A DNA stretch of 64,000 nt from Lactobacillaceae bacterium AF64-9pH9TA (GTDB lineage Bacteria; Bacillota; Bacilli; Lactobacillales; Lactobacillaceae), in assembly GCA_027681045.1 (NCBI GenBank), contig JAQDCK010000007.1, positions 1-64,000 of the forward strand, in the 5' to 3' direction. Below are positions 8,397 to 15,485 of this stretch, piece after piece (the stretch's first letter is position 1; every line of letters starts with the position of its first letter). The translations under genes were made by a program, and so were the position numbers. Below the pieces are notes generated by a model. It ran no database searches, was not told the DNA's origin, and saw nothing but the letters and a program-made list of their open reading frames with translations.

Positions 8397-8777
8397 TTAC
8401 CATTCTTGATCTGGACTAGTCGGCGTGGTTGGTTCAGTTGGTTCCTCCGGCTTCTCTTCCCCTTCTTCGCTCTTTTCAGCGTTGTCCAGGTCGCTGGCGT
8501 CTTGTTCACCAGCACTGTTAGCTGAATCGTCGATTACGATGTCGTCGAAGTCCTTCAATTCAGAATCATCTTCAATGTTCTTTGGGAAAGAAGCCAGTTG
8601 GTTCTTCAAGATTTCCGTCCCGTTGTCGTACTTTTCCTTCAAGTCTTCAACGTTCGGATTGCTCTTGATCTTGTCCTTGACTTCTTCAAGCTTGTCGTCT
8701 GAGATCAGGCTGGCAGCTGCAACCCCAGCAGCAGCCCCAAAGACGGCCCCTAATAAAAAGCTACCAAATTTGCTCAT
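8397..8777 (-). CDS. YtxH domain-containing protein
   Basis: 126-residue protein with an N-terminal hydrophobic Gly/Ala-rich segment (FGSFLLGAVFGAAAGVAAAS) typical of YtxH (gas-vesicle-like) stress proteins, then a charged helical region and a long acidic, Pro/Thr-rich disordered tail (EEGEEKPEEPTEPTTPTSP). ATG at 8777 follows AAGGAG with proper spacing; the frame extends 17 codons upstream without an SD. Lies 16 bases after the DUF948 gene, and these two families are commonly paired in Firmicutes, where they are linked to the cell envelope and general stress. Confidence 0.82.
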   Translation of the reverse strand: MSKFGSFLLGAVFGAAAGVAAASLISDDKLEEVKDKIKSNPNVEDLKEKYDNGTEILKNQLASFPKNIEDDSELKDFDDIVIDDSANSAGEQDASDLDNAEKSEEGEEKPEEPTEPTTPTSPDQEW

Positions 8778-8793
8778 GGTTGTTCTCCTTTTC

Positions 8794-9219
8794 TTAATCC
8801 TGACCCTTCCGCCGGAAATGTCTGGCAAAAGCCGACGTAATTACGGAAGTGATCATTCCCGTCCGGGTAAAGTGGGCATTGGAAACCTTGTTGATCATCT
8901 TCTTGGATGATTCGTTGATGTCTGAGACACTTTGGCCCAGGTCAGCGGCGGCCTGCACGACCGGCTGCAAAGTTTCCATCTTGCCATTGACGTCTTGCAA
9001 AAGCGCGTCGGTCTTTTCCAAGAGTCCACCGGTCTGCTTCATCAAGTCATCCATGTCTTCAGTCAGCTTGACCATAGATTCATTGGTCAATTGGACTGTC
9101 TTCTCAGCCTCTTTCAAAGTCTTAGAAACGTTAAGCAACATGGGAATCGTGAACAGAACCAGTACCAAAAAGGCAATGGCCGCGATCAAACCGGCTAAAG
9201 CGCCAAATGAAATTGTCAT
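8794..9219 (-). CDS. DUF948 domain-containing protein
   Basis: 141-residue protein with one N-terminal membrane helix (LAGLIAAIAFLVLVLFTIPMLL, residues 8-29) followed by a long amphipathic coiled-coil region with heptad-like spacing, as in DUF948 proteins. Precedes the YtxH gene and likely forms one transcription unit with it. Function unknown; probably a membrane-tethered coiled coil at the inner face of the envelope. Divergent from the MscS channel gene. Confidence 0.85.
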   Translation of the reverse strand: MTISFGALAGLIAAIAFLVLVLFTIPMLLNVSKTLKEAEKTVQLTNESMVKLTEDMDDLMKQTGGLLEKTDALLQDVNGKMETLQPVVQAAADLGQSVSDINESSKKMINKVSNAHFTRTGMITSVITSAFARHFRRKGQD

Positions 9220-9350
9220 AGCTTACTTCCCCTTTCCTTTCTAAAAAAAGTCTAGCATGAAAACGATTTAGACACAATCGAAAGATTTTCCGAAGTTTTT
9301 ACCCGCTTTTCTGTTATCCTTTAAGCATAGCTGAAAGGAGCATTTTTTCA

Positions 9351-10202
9351 ATGAAAAATCTTGATTTCAAAATTGCCGGCATCTCCATCGACGTCGACAA
9401 GCTTTTTACCAGCGGCGTGACCATCCTCTGGAAGCTGCTGATTTCAACCCTGGTCTTCTACCTGGTCAGCCATTTTGGCCGGAAAATTATCAAGCGCTAC
9501 CTGGACAAGCACAACGACAAACTTGTCCTCTCCAAAAGGTCGCAGACCATCTCAGCCTTGGTGAACAGCCTCTTCCGCTACACCATGGTCTTCTTCTATG
9601 TCTACTCCATCTTGACCATACTGGGTATTCCTGTCGGTACCTTGATCGCCAGTGCCGGGATCTTCTCCTTGGCCATCGGGCTTGGCGCCCAGGGCTTTAT
9701 GAGCGATCTGGTCAACGGCTTCTTTATCCTCAGTGAAGGCCAGTACGATGTCGGCGACAATGTCGAGATCGGGACTGAAACCGGGACCGTGACCCAGCTG
9801 GGCCTCAGGACCACCCAGATCGTCACCACTGACGGCACCTTGATCTTCATCCCCAACCGGCAGATTTCCATCGTCAGAAACCTGACTCACGGTGGGATTG
9901 GCCTTAACTTGGACATGAACCTGGATGCGGACACCGACCTCAAGCTGCTGACCAGCCTGCTTGACCAGGCTGATGAAAAGCTGACTGACCTCCACGACAA
10001 ACTGGTCAGCGGACCAACCCAGATCGGGGTCGTCGGCCAGCAGGGACAGACGATCACCTACCGGGTCCACTTCCAGGTCAAGCCAGGCTTTGAAGGCAAA
10101 ATCCGCCAGGCCTACTGGCAGGCCTACCTGCAATGCTTACGGGTCAACCAAGTCAAATTTGGCCAGGAACCAGTCATCATCAACAACAGTAAAAAAGCTT
10201 GA
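9351..10202 (+). CDS. small-conductance mechanosensitive channel (MscS family)
   Basis: 283-residue channel that releases solutes on hypo-osmotic shock. Three N-terminal membrane helices end in the Gly/Ala-rich pore helix (GTLIASAGIFSLAIGLGAQGF, about residues 98-118), followed by the conserved MscS beta domain (GQYDVGDNVEIG, TTDGTLIFIPN) and the alpha/beta cytoplasmic domain. Length fits the MscS/YkuT group. ATG at 9351 follows an AAAGGAG SD. Monocistronic, closed by a terminator; divergent from DUF948-ytxH. Confidence 0.92.
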   Translation: MKNLDFKIAGISIDVDKLFTSGVTILWKLLISTLVFYLVSHFGRKIIKRYLDKHNDKLVLSKRSQTISALVNSLFRYTMVFFYVYSILTILGIPVGTLIASAGIFSLAIGLGAQGFMSDLVNGFFILSEGQYDVGDNVEIGTETGTVTQLGLRTTQIVTTDGTLIFIPNRQISIVRNLTHGGIGLNLDMNLDADTDLKLLTSLLDQADEKLTDLHDKLVSGPTQIGVVGQQGQTITYRVHFQVKPGFEGKIRQAYWQAYLQCLRVNQVKFGQEPVIINNSKKA

Positions 10203-10205
10203 TCT

Positions 10206-10235
10206 AAAAATGCTGAGCCGCGGCCCAGCATTTTT
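10206..10235. terminator. terminator between mscS and rdgB
   Basis: Stem AAAAATGCTG / CAGCATTTTT around a GC-rich loop with A and T tracts, placed between two convergent genes; serves both. Confidence 0.82.
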
Positions 10236-10244
10236 TCTTTAATC

Positions 10245-10865
10245 TTAGTTGAATTGAGCGAGCCAGGCTGGCAGTTCTTCAATCAAAGCCTTGACTGCCT
10301 TGCCCCGGTGGGAAACTTCGTTCTTTTCTTCAATGGTCATTTCGGCGAAAGTCTTGCCCTTGCTTGGCACGTAGAAGAGCGGGTCGTAGCCAAAGCCGTC
10401 CTTGCCGCGCGGAATTGCCAGAACTTCGCCTTCGCAGGTGCCAGTTACAACCAAGTCCTTGTCTTCGTGACCTGGCATGGTCAAAACAAGGGTAGTGACA
10501 AACTTGGCTTGGCGCTGGTCTTGCGGAACCCCGCCCAAGGCTGCCAAAAGCTTGCCATTGTTTCTAGCATCATTGTGGGCTTCGCCGCCGTAGCGGGCTG
10601 AGTGAACGCCAGGAGCGCCATTCAGTTTGTCAACTCGCAGGCCTGAGTCATCAGCCAGAGTTGGCAGCTTGCTGAAGTCTGCCAAAGCGTGCGCTTTCAG
10701 CTTAGCATTAGCTTCAAAGGTCGTGCCCTTTTCGTTAACGTATGGCGGGTTGTCCAAATCTGCATTTGACTTAAGCTCAATGTCCAGGCCAGCCTTTTCA
10801 AAAGCCTTCTGCAATTCCTTAACCTTGTTTTGATTATCTGTAGCAAACAATAGTACTTGAGTCAT
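10245..10865 (-). CDS. rdgB: XTP/dITP diphosphatase (RdgB/HAM1)
   Basis: 206-residue house-cleaning pyrophosphatase that removes dITP, XTP and related deaminated purine nucleotides, preventing their incorporation into DNA. The family signatures ATDNQNKVKEL (residues 9-19), ADDSGL with the catalytic Asp, and GKDGFGYDPLFYVP are present, and the length is normal. Convergent with mscS; no obvious co-transcribed partner. Confidence 0.95.
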   Translation of the reverse strand: MTQVLLFATDNQNKVKELQKAFEKAGLDIELKSNADLDNPPYVNEKGTTFEANAKLKAHALADFSKLPTLADDSGLRVDKLNGAPGVHSARYGGEAHNDARNNGKLLAALGGVPQDQRQAKFVTTLVLTMPGHEDKDLVVTGTCEGEVLAIPRGKDGFGYDPLFYVPSKGKTFAEMTIEEKNEVSHRGKAVKALIEELPAWLAQFN

Positions 10866-11035
10866 ATAGTGCTCCTATCATTTCAAAAAATAAAAAATCT
10901 CTCTACTGAAATTTTACCACTTATTCAAGCCTTTTCGAACTTACAAAGAGAGTAATTTCTGCTATTTTCACCGCTTTTTCAGTCCTGGAGAACTTTTTTC
11001 TTTTTTCTGGTGATTTCCTAGCCTTTTTCTAAAAC

Positions 11036-11065
11036 TTGTTAAAAAATTTCACCATCCTGTAATAT
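11036..11065 (+). promoter_or_regulatory. promoter of yslB
   Basis: -35 TTGTTA (11036-11041), 18-base spacer, -10 TAATAT (11060-11065), about 39 bases before the gene start. The remaining 170 bases towards rdgB are AT-rich and hold nothing else I can name. Confidence 0.65.
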
Positions 11066-11103
11066 TTAATGTAGAATAAAAACAGCGAATAAGGATGAGG
11101 ATT

Positions 11104-11499
11104 ATGTCAGAACACAACGAACACGTATACTTTGTCAATCAACTATACCGCGACTTCTTGTTGCCAACCATTTTAGGCGGGGACACGCCGGCTATTCTCT
11201 ACTGGGCCGGCAAGCGGATCACCCGCAAATACGCCTTGAGCGAATTCGAAGACTTAAGCGAATTCTTCAAGATGGCTGAATTCGGCGATTTGACCATCGT
11301 CAAGGAGCGCCGCTCCTCAGTCATCTTCTCCTTGAGCGGGCAGACAATCAGCGACCGCCTGGCCGCCGGCAGCCGGGAATTCTCCCTGGAAAGCGGAATG
11401 ATCGCCGAAGCGGTTGAAGAAAACCGGGGCCGGTCAGCTGAAGCCGAAATCGCCATCGACGACAAGAACCAGACCGTTCAGATCACTGCCTTCTTCTAA
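11104..11499 (+). CDS. yslB: YslB family protein (DUF2507)
   Basis: 131-residue protein of the YslB (DUF2507) family: LYRDFLLPTILGGDTPAILYWAGK near the N-terminus is the hallmark, followed by the WAGK-R-ARKYxL-like region and an alpha/beta core. Function is not established; the fold resembles ligand-binding domains of the V4R/BLUF-associated kind, by family knowledge. ATG at 11104 is preferred, preceded by AAGGATGAGG; an ATG three codons earlier is inside that SD. Monocistronic and convergent with trxA. Confidence 0.85.
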   Translation: MSEHNEHVYFVNQLYRDFLLPTILGGDTPAILYWAGKRITRKYALSEFEDLSEFFKMAEFGDLTIVKERRSSVIFSLSGQTISDRLAAGSREFSLESGMIAEAVEENRGRSAEAEIAIDDKNQTVQITAFF

Positions 11500-11535
11500 C
11501 AAGCAAATTCGGCAAGCTAAAGAAAATACAAACGA

Positions 11536-11566
11536 AAAAGACCAGAGCCAATGGCTCTGGTCTTTT
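11536..11566. terminator. terminator between yslB and trxA
   Basis: Perfect 15-base stem AAAAGACCAGAGCCA / TGGCTCTGGTCTTTT with a one-base centre, hence a shorter stem with a small loop in practice; A and T tracts make it bidirectional. Confidence 0.85.
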
Positions 11567-11580
11567 AACATGCTTATTTC

Positions 11581-11892
11581 TTAGTCAGTGTACTGGTCAA
11601 GAATTTCGTTCAGCTTTTCCTTTGGAGTATAGCCAGTCAAGCGGTCAACAACTTGCCCGTCCTTCTTGATCAAGAGGGTTGGAATGGCCATGATACCAAA
11701 GTTCTTGGCCGTTTCCGGGTTGTCGTCAACGTCCATCTTAGTGAAGTGCACGTCTTGTCTTTCTTCAGCCAAAGCTTCGATGACTGGTGACTGCATCCGA
11801 CAAGGACCACACCAAGTTGCCCAAAAGTCAACGAGTGCTACGCCATCCTTGGTTTCTTCTTCGAAAGTTGCGTCAGTAATTGCATCTACCAT
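11581..11892 (-). CDS. trxA: thioredoxin
   Basis: 103-residue cytoplasmic thioredoxin with the redox centre WCGPC (residues 27-31), the buried Asp in VDFWATW, and the cis-proline motif MAIPTLLI (about residues 70-77). Reduced by thioredoxin reductase; donates electrons to ribonucleotide reductase and repair enzymes. A good promoter lies 55 bases upstream and a terminator just downstream, so it is a single-gene unit, although mutS2 ends close upstream on the same strand. Confidence 0.97.
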   Translation of the reverse strand: MVDAITDATFEEETKDGVALVDFWATWCGPCRMQSPVIEALAEERQDVHFTKMDVDDNPETAKNFGIMAIPTLLIKKDGQVVDRLTGYTPKEKLNEILDQYTD

Positions 11893-11946
11893 GTTAATAC
11901 CTCAAATCATTAATCTTAAAAATATTATTTTCTACTTGATGTTTTA

Positions 11947-11975
11947 AGTTTACTAGATTTACTTACTTTTTGCAA
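11947..11975 (-). promoter_or_regulatory. trxA promoter
   Basis: -35 TTGCAA (11975-11970), 17-base spacer, -10 TAAACT (11952-11947) on the minus strand, between mutS2 and trxA. Confidence 0.72.
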
Positions 11976-11984
11976 GTAGATTGC

Positions 11985-14348
11985 CTACTTTAAGGTCACG
12001 ATTGTGGCCCCGGTCCCGCCTTCATTGGCTGGCGCGTAGCCGTATGACTTGACATGCTTGTTGCGCTTGAGGTACTGCTGAACCCCCTGCCGGATGGCCC
12101 CGGTCCCGATTCCGTGAATAATGGTGACGGTGCTGAGGCCGGACAAAAGGACAGTATCAAAGTACCGGTCCATATTGACCATGGCTTCTTCATAACGCTG
12201 CCCTCTAAGGTCCAGGGAACTATGAGCCCGGCTGGACCGGGAGGCGGAAGTAGCCCGTCTTTGGGCCTGCTGCTTCTGCCCGGCAGCCAGCTTGTCGATG
12301 TCTCTGTCGGTTACCTTGAGCTTGATCCGGCCCAAGGAAACCTCATAGTCATGCTCGCCCAGCTTCTTGGTCACCGTCCCGGTCTGCCCATAAGACAGGA
12401 CCTTGACCTTGTCGCCCACTTGGACATGGTGGCGCTTCTTTTCCTTTTGCAGGACCTTGTTCTTGGCCAGGTTGGCCTCCTGCTTGGCCAGCTGGTTGAA
12501 TTCGCCCTTGGCGTCCATCAGCTGGTTGGTCTTGACCTGCATCCCTTCCTTGCGGGCTTCTTCCAATTCAGCAATAATCTTGTCGGCCTTCTTACGCTTC
12601 TTAGCCACGATTTCGTTGGCCCGGTCCTGGGCAAAGTCCAGCTGCTTTTGTACCCGCTGGTTGTAGATGTCCAGGGCATCCTGCAGCTTCTTTTCCAGCT
12701 GCTTGGCCCGGTCCAGGCTGGTCTGCAGCTTCTGCTTGTTTTCCGTAGCCAGTTTTGTCTGCTTGTTTAATTCGTCGATCATGTGGTTGATGTCAGAGTC
12801 ATCGCTGCTCATCAGCTTCTCAGCCCCGACTACCACATCTTCCCGCATGCCCAGCCGGCGGGCAATGGCAAAGGCGTTACTGTGGCCCGGGATCCCCATT
12901 TGCAGACGGTAGGTCGGCGACAGGGTCTTGATGTCAAATTCCATGGAGGCGTTGGTGGTCCGCTCTCTGTTATAGCCATAGAGCTTGAGTTCCGGGTAGT
13001 GGGTCGTGACGATGATCTTGGCCCCCTTCTTTCTGAAGAAATCCAAAATCGAGATGGCCAGGCTGGCCCCTTCTTCCGGGTCGGTTCCGGCCCCGATTTC
13101 GTCGATCAAGACCAGGCTCTGGTCACTGACCCGCTTCATAATCGCCACAATATCGTTGATATGGGATGAAAAAGTACTCAGCGACTGCTCGATTGACTGT
13201 TCGTCCCCGATGTCGGCGAAAATCTGGTCAAAAAGCGCCACGCTGGAGCCCTCATTAGCCGGAATGAAGAGGCCGGATTGGGCCATCAGCTGGAGCAAGC
13301 CTGCCGTCTTCAAAGTGATCGTCTTACCACCCGTGTTTGGCCCGGTGATCAAAATCGTGTCAAAGTCCTGGCCTAAAGCAATGTCATTGGCCACGACCTT
13401 GTCTGGAGCAATCAAGGGATGACGCGCCCCCAGAAGCTTGAAGGACTGGTCAGCAGACAAAGCCGGCTGGCTGGCCCGCATCTGCTTGGCCAGCTTGGCC
13501 TTGGCCTGGAGGAAGTCCAATTCGCTTAAAGCCGCGGCCACCCGCTTGATAGCCTCCATCTCTTCTCTAGCGTCCAAAGACAGTTCGTGAAGAACCCGGT
13601 GGATTTCCTGCCGTTCTTCAGCCAGCAGGTTCTGTAGGCGGTTGTTTAAAGGCAGGATGGCGGCCGGTTCAACGAACAAGGTCTGCCCAGAGGCACTTTG
13701 GTCATGAACCACCCCGCCGAACTTATAGCGGTATTCCTGCTTGACCGGGATAACGTAGCGGTCATCCCGGATGGTCACGATCTGCTCAGACAGGTACTGT
13801 CCGTTCTTGCCCTTGGTGTAGGCGGTCATCTTCTCCTTGATTTCTGCTTCCGTGGCCAGGCGGCCGTGGCGCAGGCGGGCCAGGTCGGCTGAAGCGGTAT
13901 CCAGGACTTCACCGTCATAAGTCAAAGAAGTCCGCAGGCGCCGGTAAAAGTCATCCGGCAGTTCCAAGTCATCCAGCAAAGTTTCAATTGCCGCCAGGTC
14001 CAAGGTCTCATTTTCTTCCGCATCTTCTACAAAGCGGCTGCTTTCCTGGGCCAGGGTGAAAATCAGCAGGATATTGCCTAATTCCAGGGCGTTTAAGTCT
14101 GCCTTGACCTTCAAGCGCTTGAGGCTGGGTTCAACATCTTGAAAGTCAGTCAAAGGCAGCTGGCCCTTGATCCGGTCCAAATCAACCATGGCCTTGGTTT
14201 CGCTTAAGGCCCGGCTGACCGTCTCCCGGTCGCTGGCCGGCTGGAGATTCAAGGCTTTGCTCTTAGCCGGGGCCGTTACCGCTTGTTCAGCCAGCCGGCT
14301 GGTAATTTCCTGGTATTCCAGAATGTCTAAAATTTTGTGATTCATCAT
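11985..14348 (-). CDS. mutS2: endonuclease MutS2
   Basis: 787-residue MutS2, close to the normal length. N-terminal core/lever domains lead to the ATPase with Walker A TGPNTGGKT (about residue 337), Walker B LIDEIGAGTDPEEG and the STFSSH loop; a coiled-coil/KOW-like segment follows (VGDKVKVLSYGQTGTV), and the C-terminal Smr nuclease domain starts at SLDLRGQRYEEA (about 710) with the HGIGTG motif. Unlike MutS it lacks the mismatch-binding domain; it suppresses recombination and, by recent family knowledge, acts on collided ribosomes. Starts at one of two adjacent ATGs. Confidence 0.95.
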   Translation of the reverse strand: MMNHKILDILEYQEITSRLAEQAVTAPAKSKALNLQPASDRETVSRALSETKAMVDLDRIKGQLPLTDFQDVEPSLKRLKVKADLNALELGNILLIFTLAQESSRFVEDAEENETLDLAAIETLLDDLELPDDFYRRLRTSLTYDGEVLDTASADLARLRHGRLATEAEIKEKMTAYTKGKNGQYLSEQIVTIRDDRYVIPVKQEYRYKFGGVVHDQSASGQTLFVEPAAILPLNNRLQNLLAEERQEIHRVLHELSLDAREEMEAIKRVAAALSELDFLQAKAKLAKQMRASQPALSADQSFKLLGARHPLIAPDKVVANDIALGQDFDTILITGPNTGGKTITLKTAGLLQLMAQSGLFIPANEGSSVALFDQIFADIGDEQSIEQSLSTFSSHINDIVAIMKRVSDQSLVLIDEIGAGTDPEEGASLAISILDFFRKKGAKIIVTTHYPELKLYGYNRERTTNASMEFDIKTLSPTYRLQMGIPGHSNAFAIARRLGMREDVVVGAEKLMSSDDSDINHMIDELNKQTKLATENKQKLQTSLDRAKQLEKKLQDALDIYNQRVQKQLDFAQDRANEIVAKKRKKADKIIAELEEARKEGMQVKTNQLMDAKGEFNQLAKQEANLAKNKVLQKEKKRHHVQVGDKVKVLSYGQTGTVTKKLGEHDYEVSLGRIKLKVTDRDIDKLAAGQKQQAQRRATSASRSSRAHSSLDLRGQRYEEAMVNMDRYFDTVLLSGLSTVTIIHGIGTGAIRQGVQQYLKRNKHVKSYGYAPANEGGTGATIVTLK

Positions 14349-14377
14349 CTCAGTAATTTGTCCAAAAATTTCCTAAC

Positions 14378-14403
14378 AAAAAAAGCGGGCTAAGCACCCG
14401 CTT
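14378..14403 (-). terminator. terminator after DUF1292 gene
   Basis: AAGCGGG / CCCGCTT hairpin followed on the minus strand by seven T residues, five bases beyond the stop of the DUF1292 gene and upstream of mutS2. Confidence 0.75.
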
Positions 14404-14408
14404 CTTTC

Positions 14409-14732
14409 TTATTCTGCAGAATCGTCGCCACTCAAACGGTCATCTTCAAGGAAGGTGTTGAGCACCCCTTGAACCATGTCCCATTCAGCGTCAGAAGTGA
14501 TTTCGTGCAGGTCGCTGCTAGTTACGTCGCCGTCTTCATCAGCATCGTAGCTGAAAGCCTGGACTTCAATTTCGTCGTCATCTTCTACAGCTGCCGGGTA
14601 AAGCAAGATGTAGGACTTGTCATTGTCGTCAGAATGGAAAGTAAATAATACTTCAAATAATTCTTCGTTGCCGTCTTCATCGATCAAGGTCAATTGTCTG
14701 TCTTGATCTTCGGCGTTAACTTCAAAAGCCAT
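14409..14732 (-). CDS. DUF1292 protein (YrzB type)
   Basis: 107-residue, very acidic small protein. The segment LTLIDEDGNEELFEVLFTFHSDDNDKSYI is typical of DUF1292, with beta-strand pattern and Asp/Glu-rich C-terminus (EDDDEIEVQAF). Function unknown. Last gene of the conserved Firmicutes cluster ireB-ruvX-yrzB, two bases after ruvX. Confidence 0.88.
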   Translation of the reverse strand: MAFEVNAEDQDRQLTLIDEDGNEELFEVLFTFHSDDNDKSYILLYPAAVEDDDEIEVQAFSYDADEDGDVTSSDLHEITSDAEWDMVQGVLNTFLEDDRLSGDDSAE

Positions 14733-14734
14733 AG

Positions 14735-15163
14735 TTATTCCTTTCGCTGTAAATCCAAATAGTTCTGCAAAATCAACACAGCAGCCATTTGGTCAACGAC
14801 CTCCTTGCGTTGCCGGCGATCATGCATTCCCGCCTCTTCAATCAAAATCCGCTCTGAGGCCACGGTCGTCAAACGTTCATCGTCATAATAGACTGGCAAG
14901 CCGAACTTCTGCTCCAGGCGCTCGCCCATGGCCTTGCTCCGGCTGACCGACCGGCCGGCCGTTCCGTCCATGTTCTTGGGCAGGCCCAGGACAAAGCCAT
15001 CCGCTTCATATTCGCGGACCAGCTTCTTTAAAGACCGCATACCGAAATTGTGCCGGTCCTCATCAATCGGGATCGTCATCACGGCCTGGGCGGTGATGCC
15101 CAAGGGATCACTGACGGCCACCCCGATGGTCCTGGAGCCGACGTCCAAACCCAGCAGGCGCAT
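14735..15163 (-). CDS. ruvX: Holliday junction resolvase-like YqgF/RuvX
   Basis: 142-residue RNase H-fold protein of the YqgF family, implicated in 16S rRNA 5'-end processing and possibly junction resolution. Catalytic-type motifs are intact: GLDVGSRTIGVAVSD (Asp6), GLPKNMDG, and the C-terminal DERLTT with the final acidic VVDQMAA segment. The ATG overlaps the ireB stop by one base. Part of the ireB-ruvX-DUF1292 operon downstream of alaS. Confidence 0.93.
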   Translation of the reverse strand: MRLLGLDVGSRTIGVAVSDPLGITAQAVMTIPIDEDRHNFGMRSLKKLVREYEADGFVLGLPKNMDGTAGRSVSRSKAMGERLEQKFGLPVYYDDERLTTVASERILIEEAGMHDRRQRKEVVDQMAAVLILQNYLDLQRKE

Positions 15164-15420
15164 TACTTGTCCTTGCCCAGGTAGCTCTTGACCAGTTCTT
15201 CGATGATTTCATCGCGTTCGTGCTTCAAGATCAGGTTCCGGGCGTCGTTGTGGCGTGGGATGTACGCTGGGTCGCCTGAAAGCAGGTAACCCACGATTTG
15301 GTTGATCGGGCTGTAGCCCTTTTCTTCCAGGGCCTTGTATACATCTTCCAGAGTGTCGCGGATGTTCTTTCCCTTATTCTGGTTAAAATCAAAGTGCATC
15401 GTCTTATCAAGCGAACTCAT
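15163..15420 (-). CDS. ireB: IreB family regulatory phosphoprotein
   Basis: 85-residue IreB (DUF965/YrzL) protein, with the characteristic N-terminus [11 protein letters not shown] containing the threonine that is phosphorylated by the PASTA Ser/Thr kinase in Enterococcus, and the conserved [18 protein letters not shown] block. In relatives it tunes cell-wall antibiotic tolerance through MurAA degradation. Followed immediately by ruvX; 65 bases after alaS. Confidence 0.93.
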   Translation of the reverse strand: MSSLDKTMHFDFNQNKGKNIRDTLEDVYKALEEKGYSPINQIVGYLLSGDPAYIPRHNDARNLILKHERDEIIEELVKSYLGKDK

Positions 15421-15485
15421 TGTTATTCCCCCTCTTTTGTCTATTCTACTTAAAAATTTTCCTTAACTCAATTATTTTAGCCTAA

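Noticed and set aside
9552..10133. 193-codon frame opposite the MscS gene
   Set aside because: Asp/Val/Gly-rich antisense shadow; mscS is clear.
12054..12770. 238-codon open frame on the plus strand opposite mutS2
   Set aside because: Shadow frame made by GC-rich third positions of mutS2; no SD, and Leu/Val/Gly-skewed composition.
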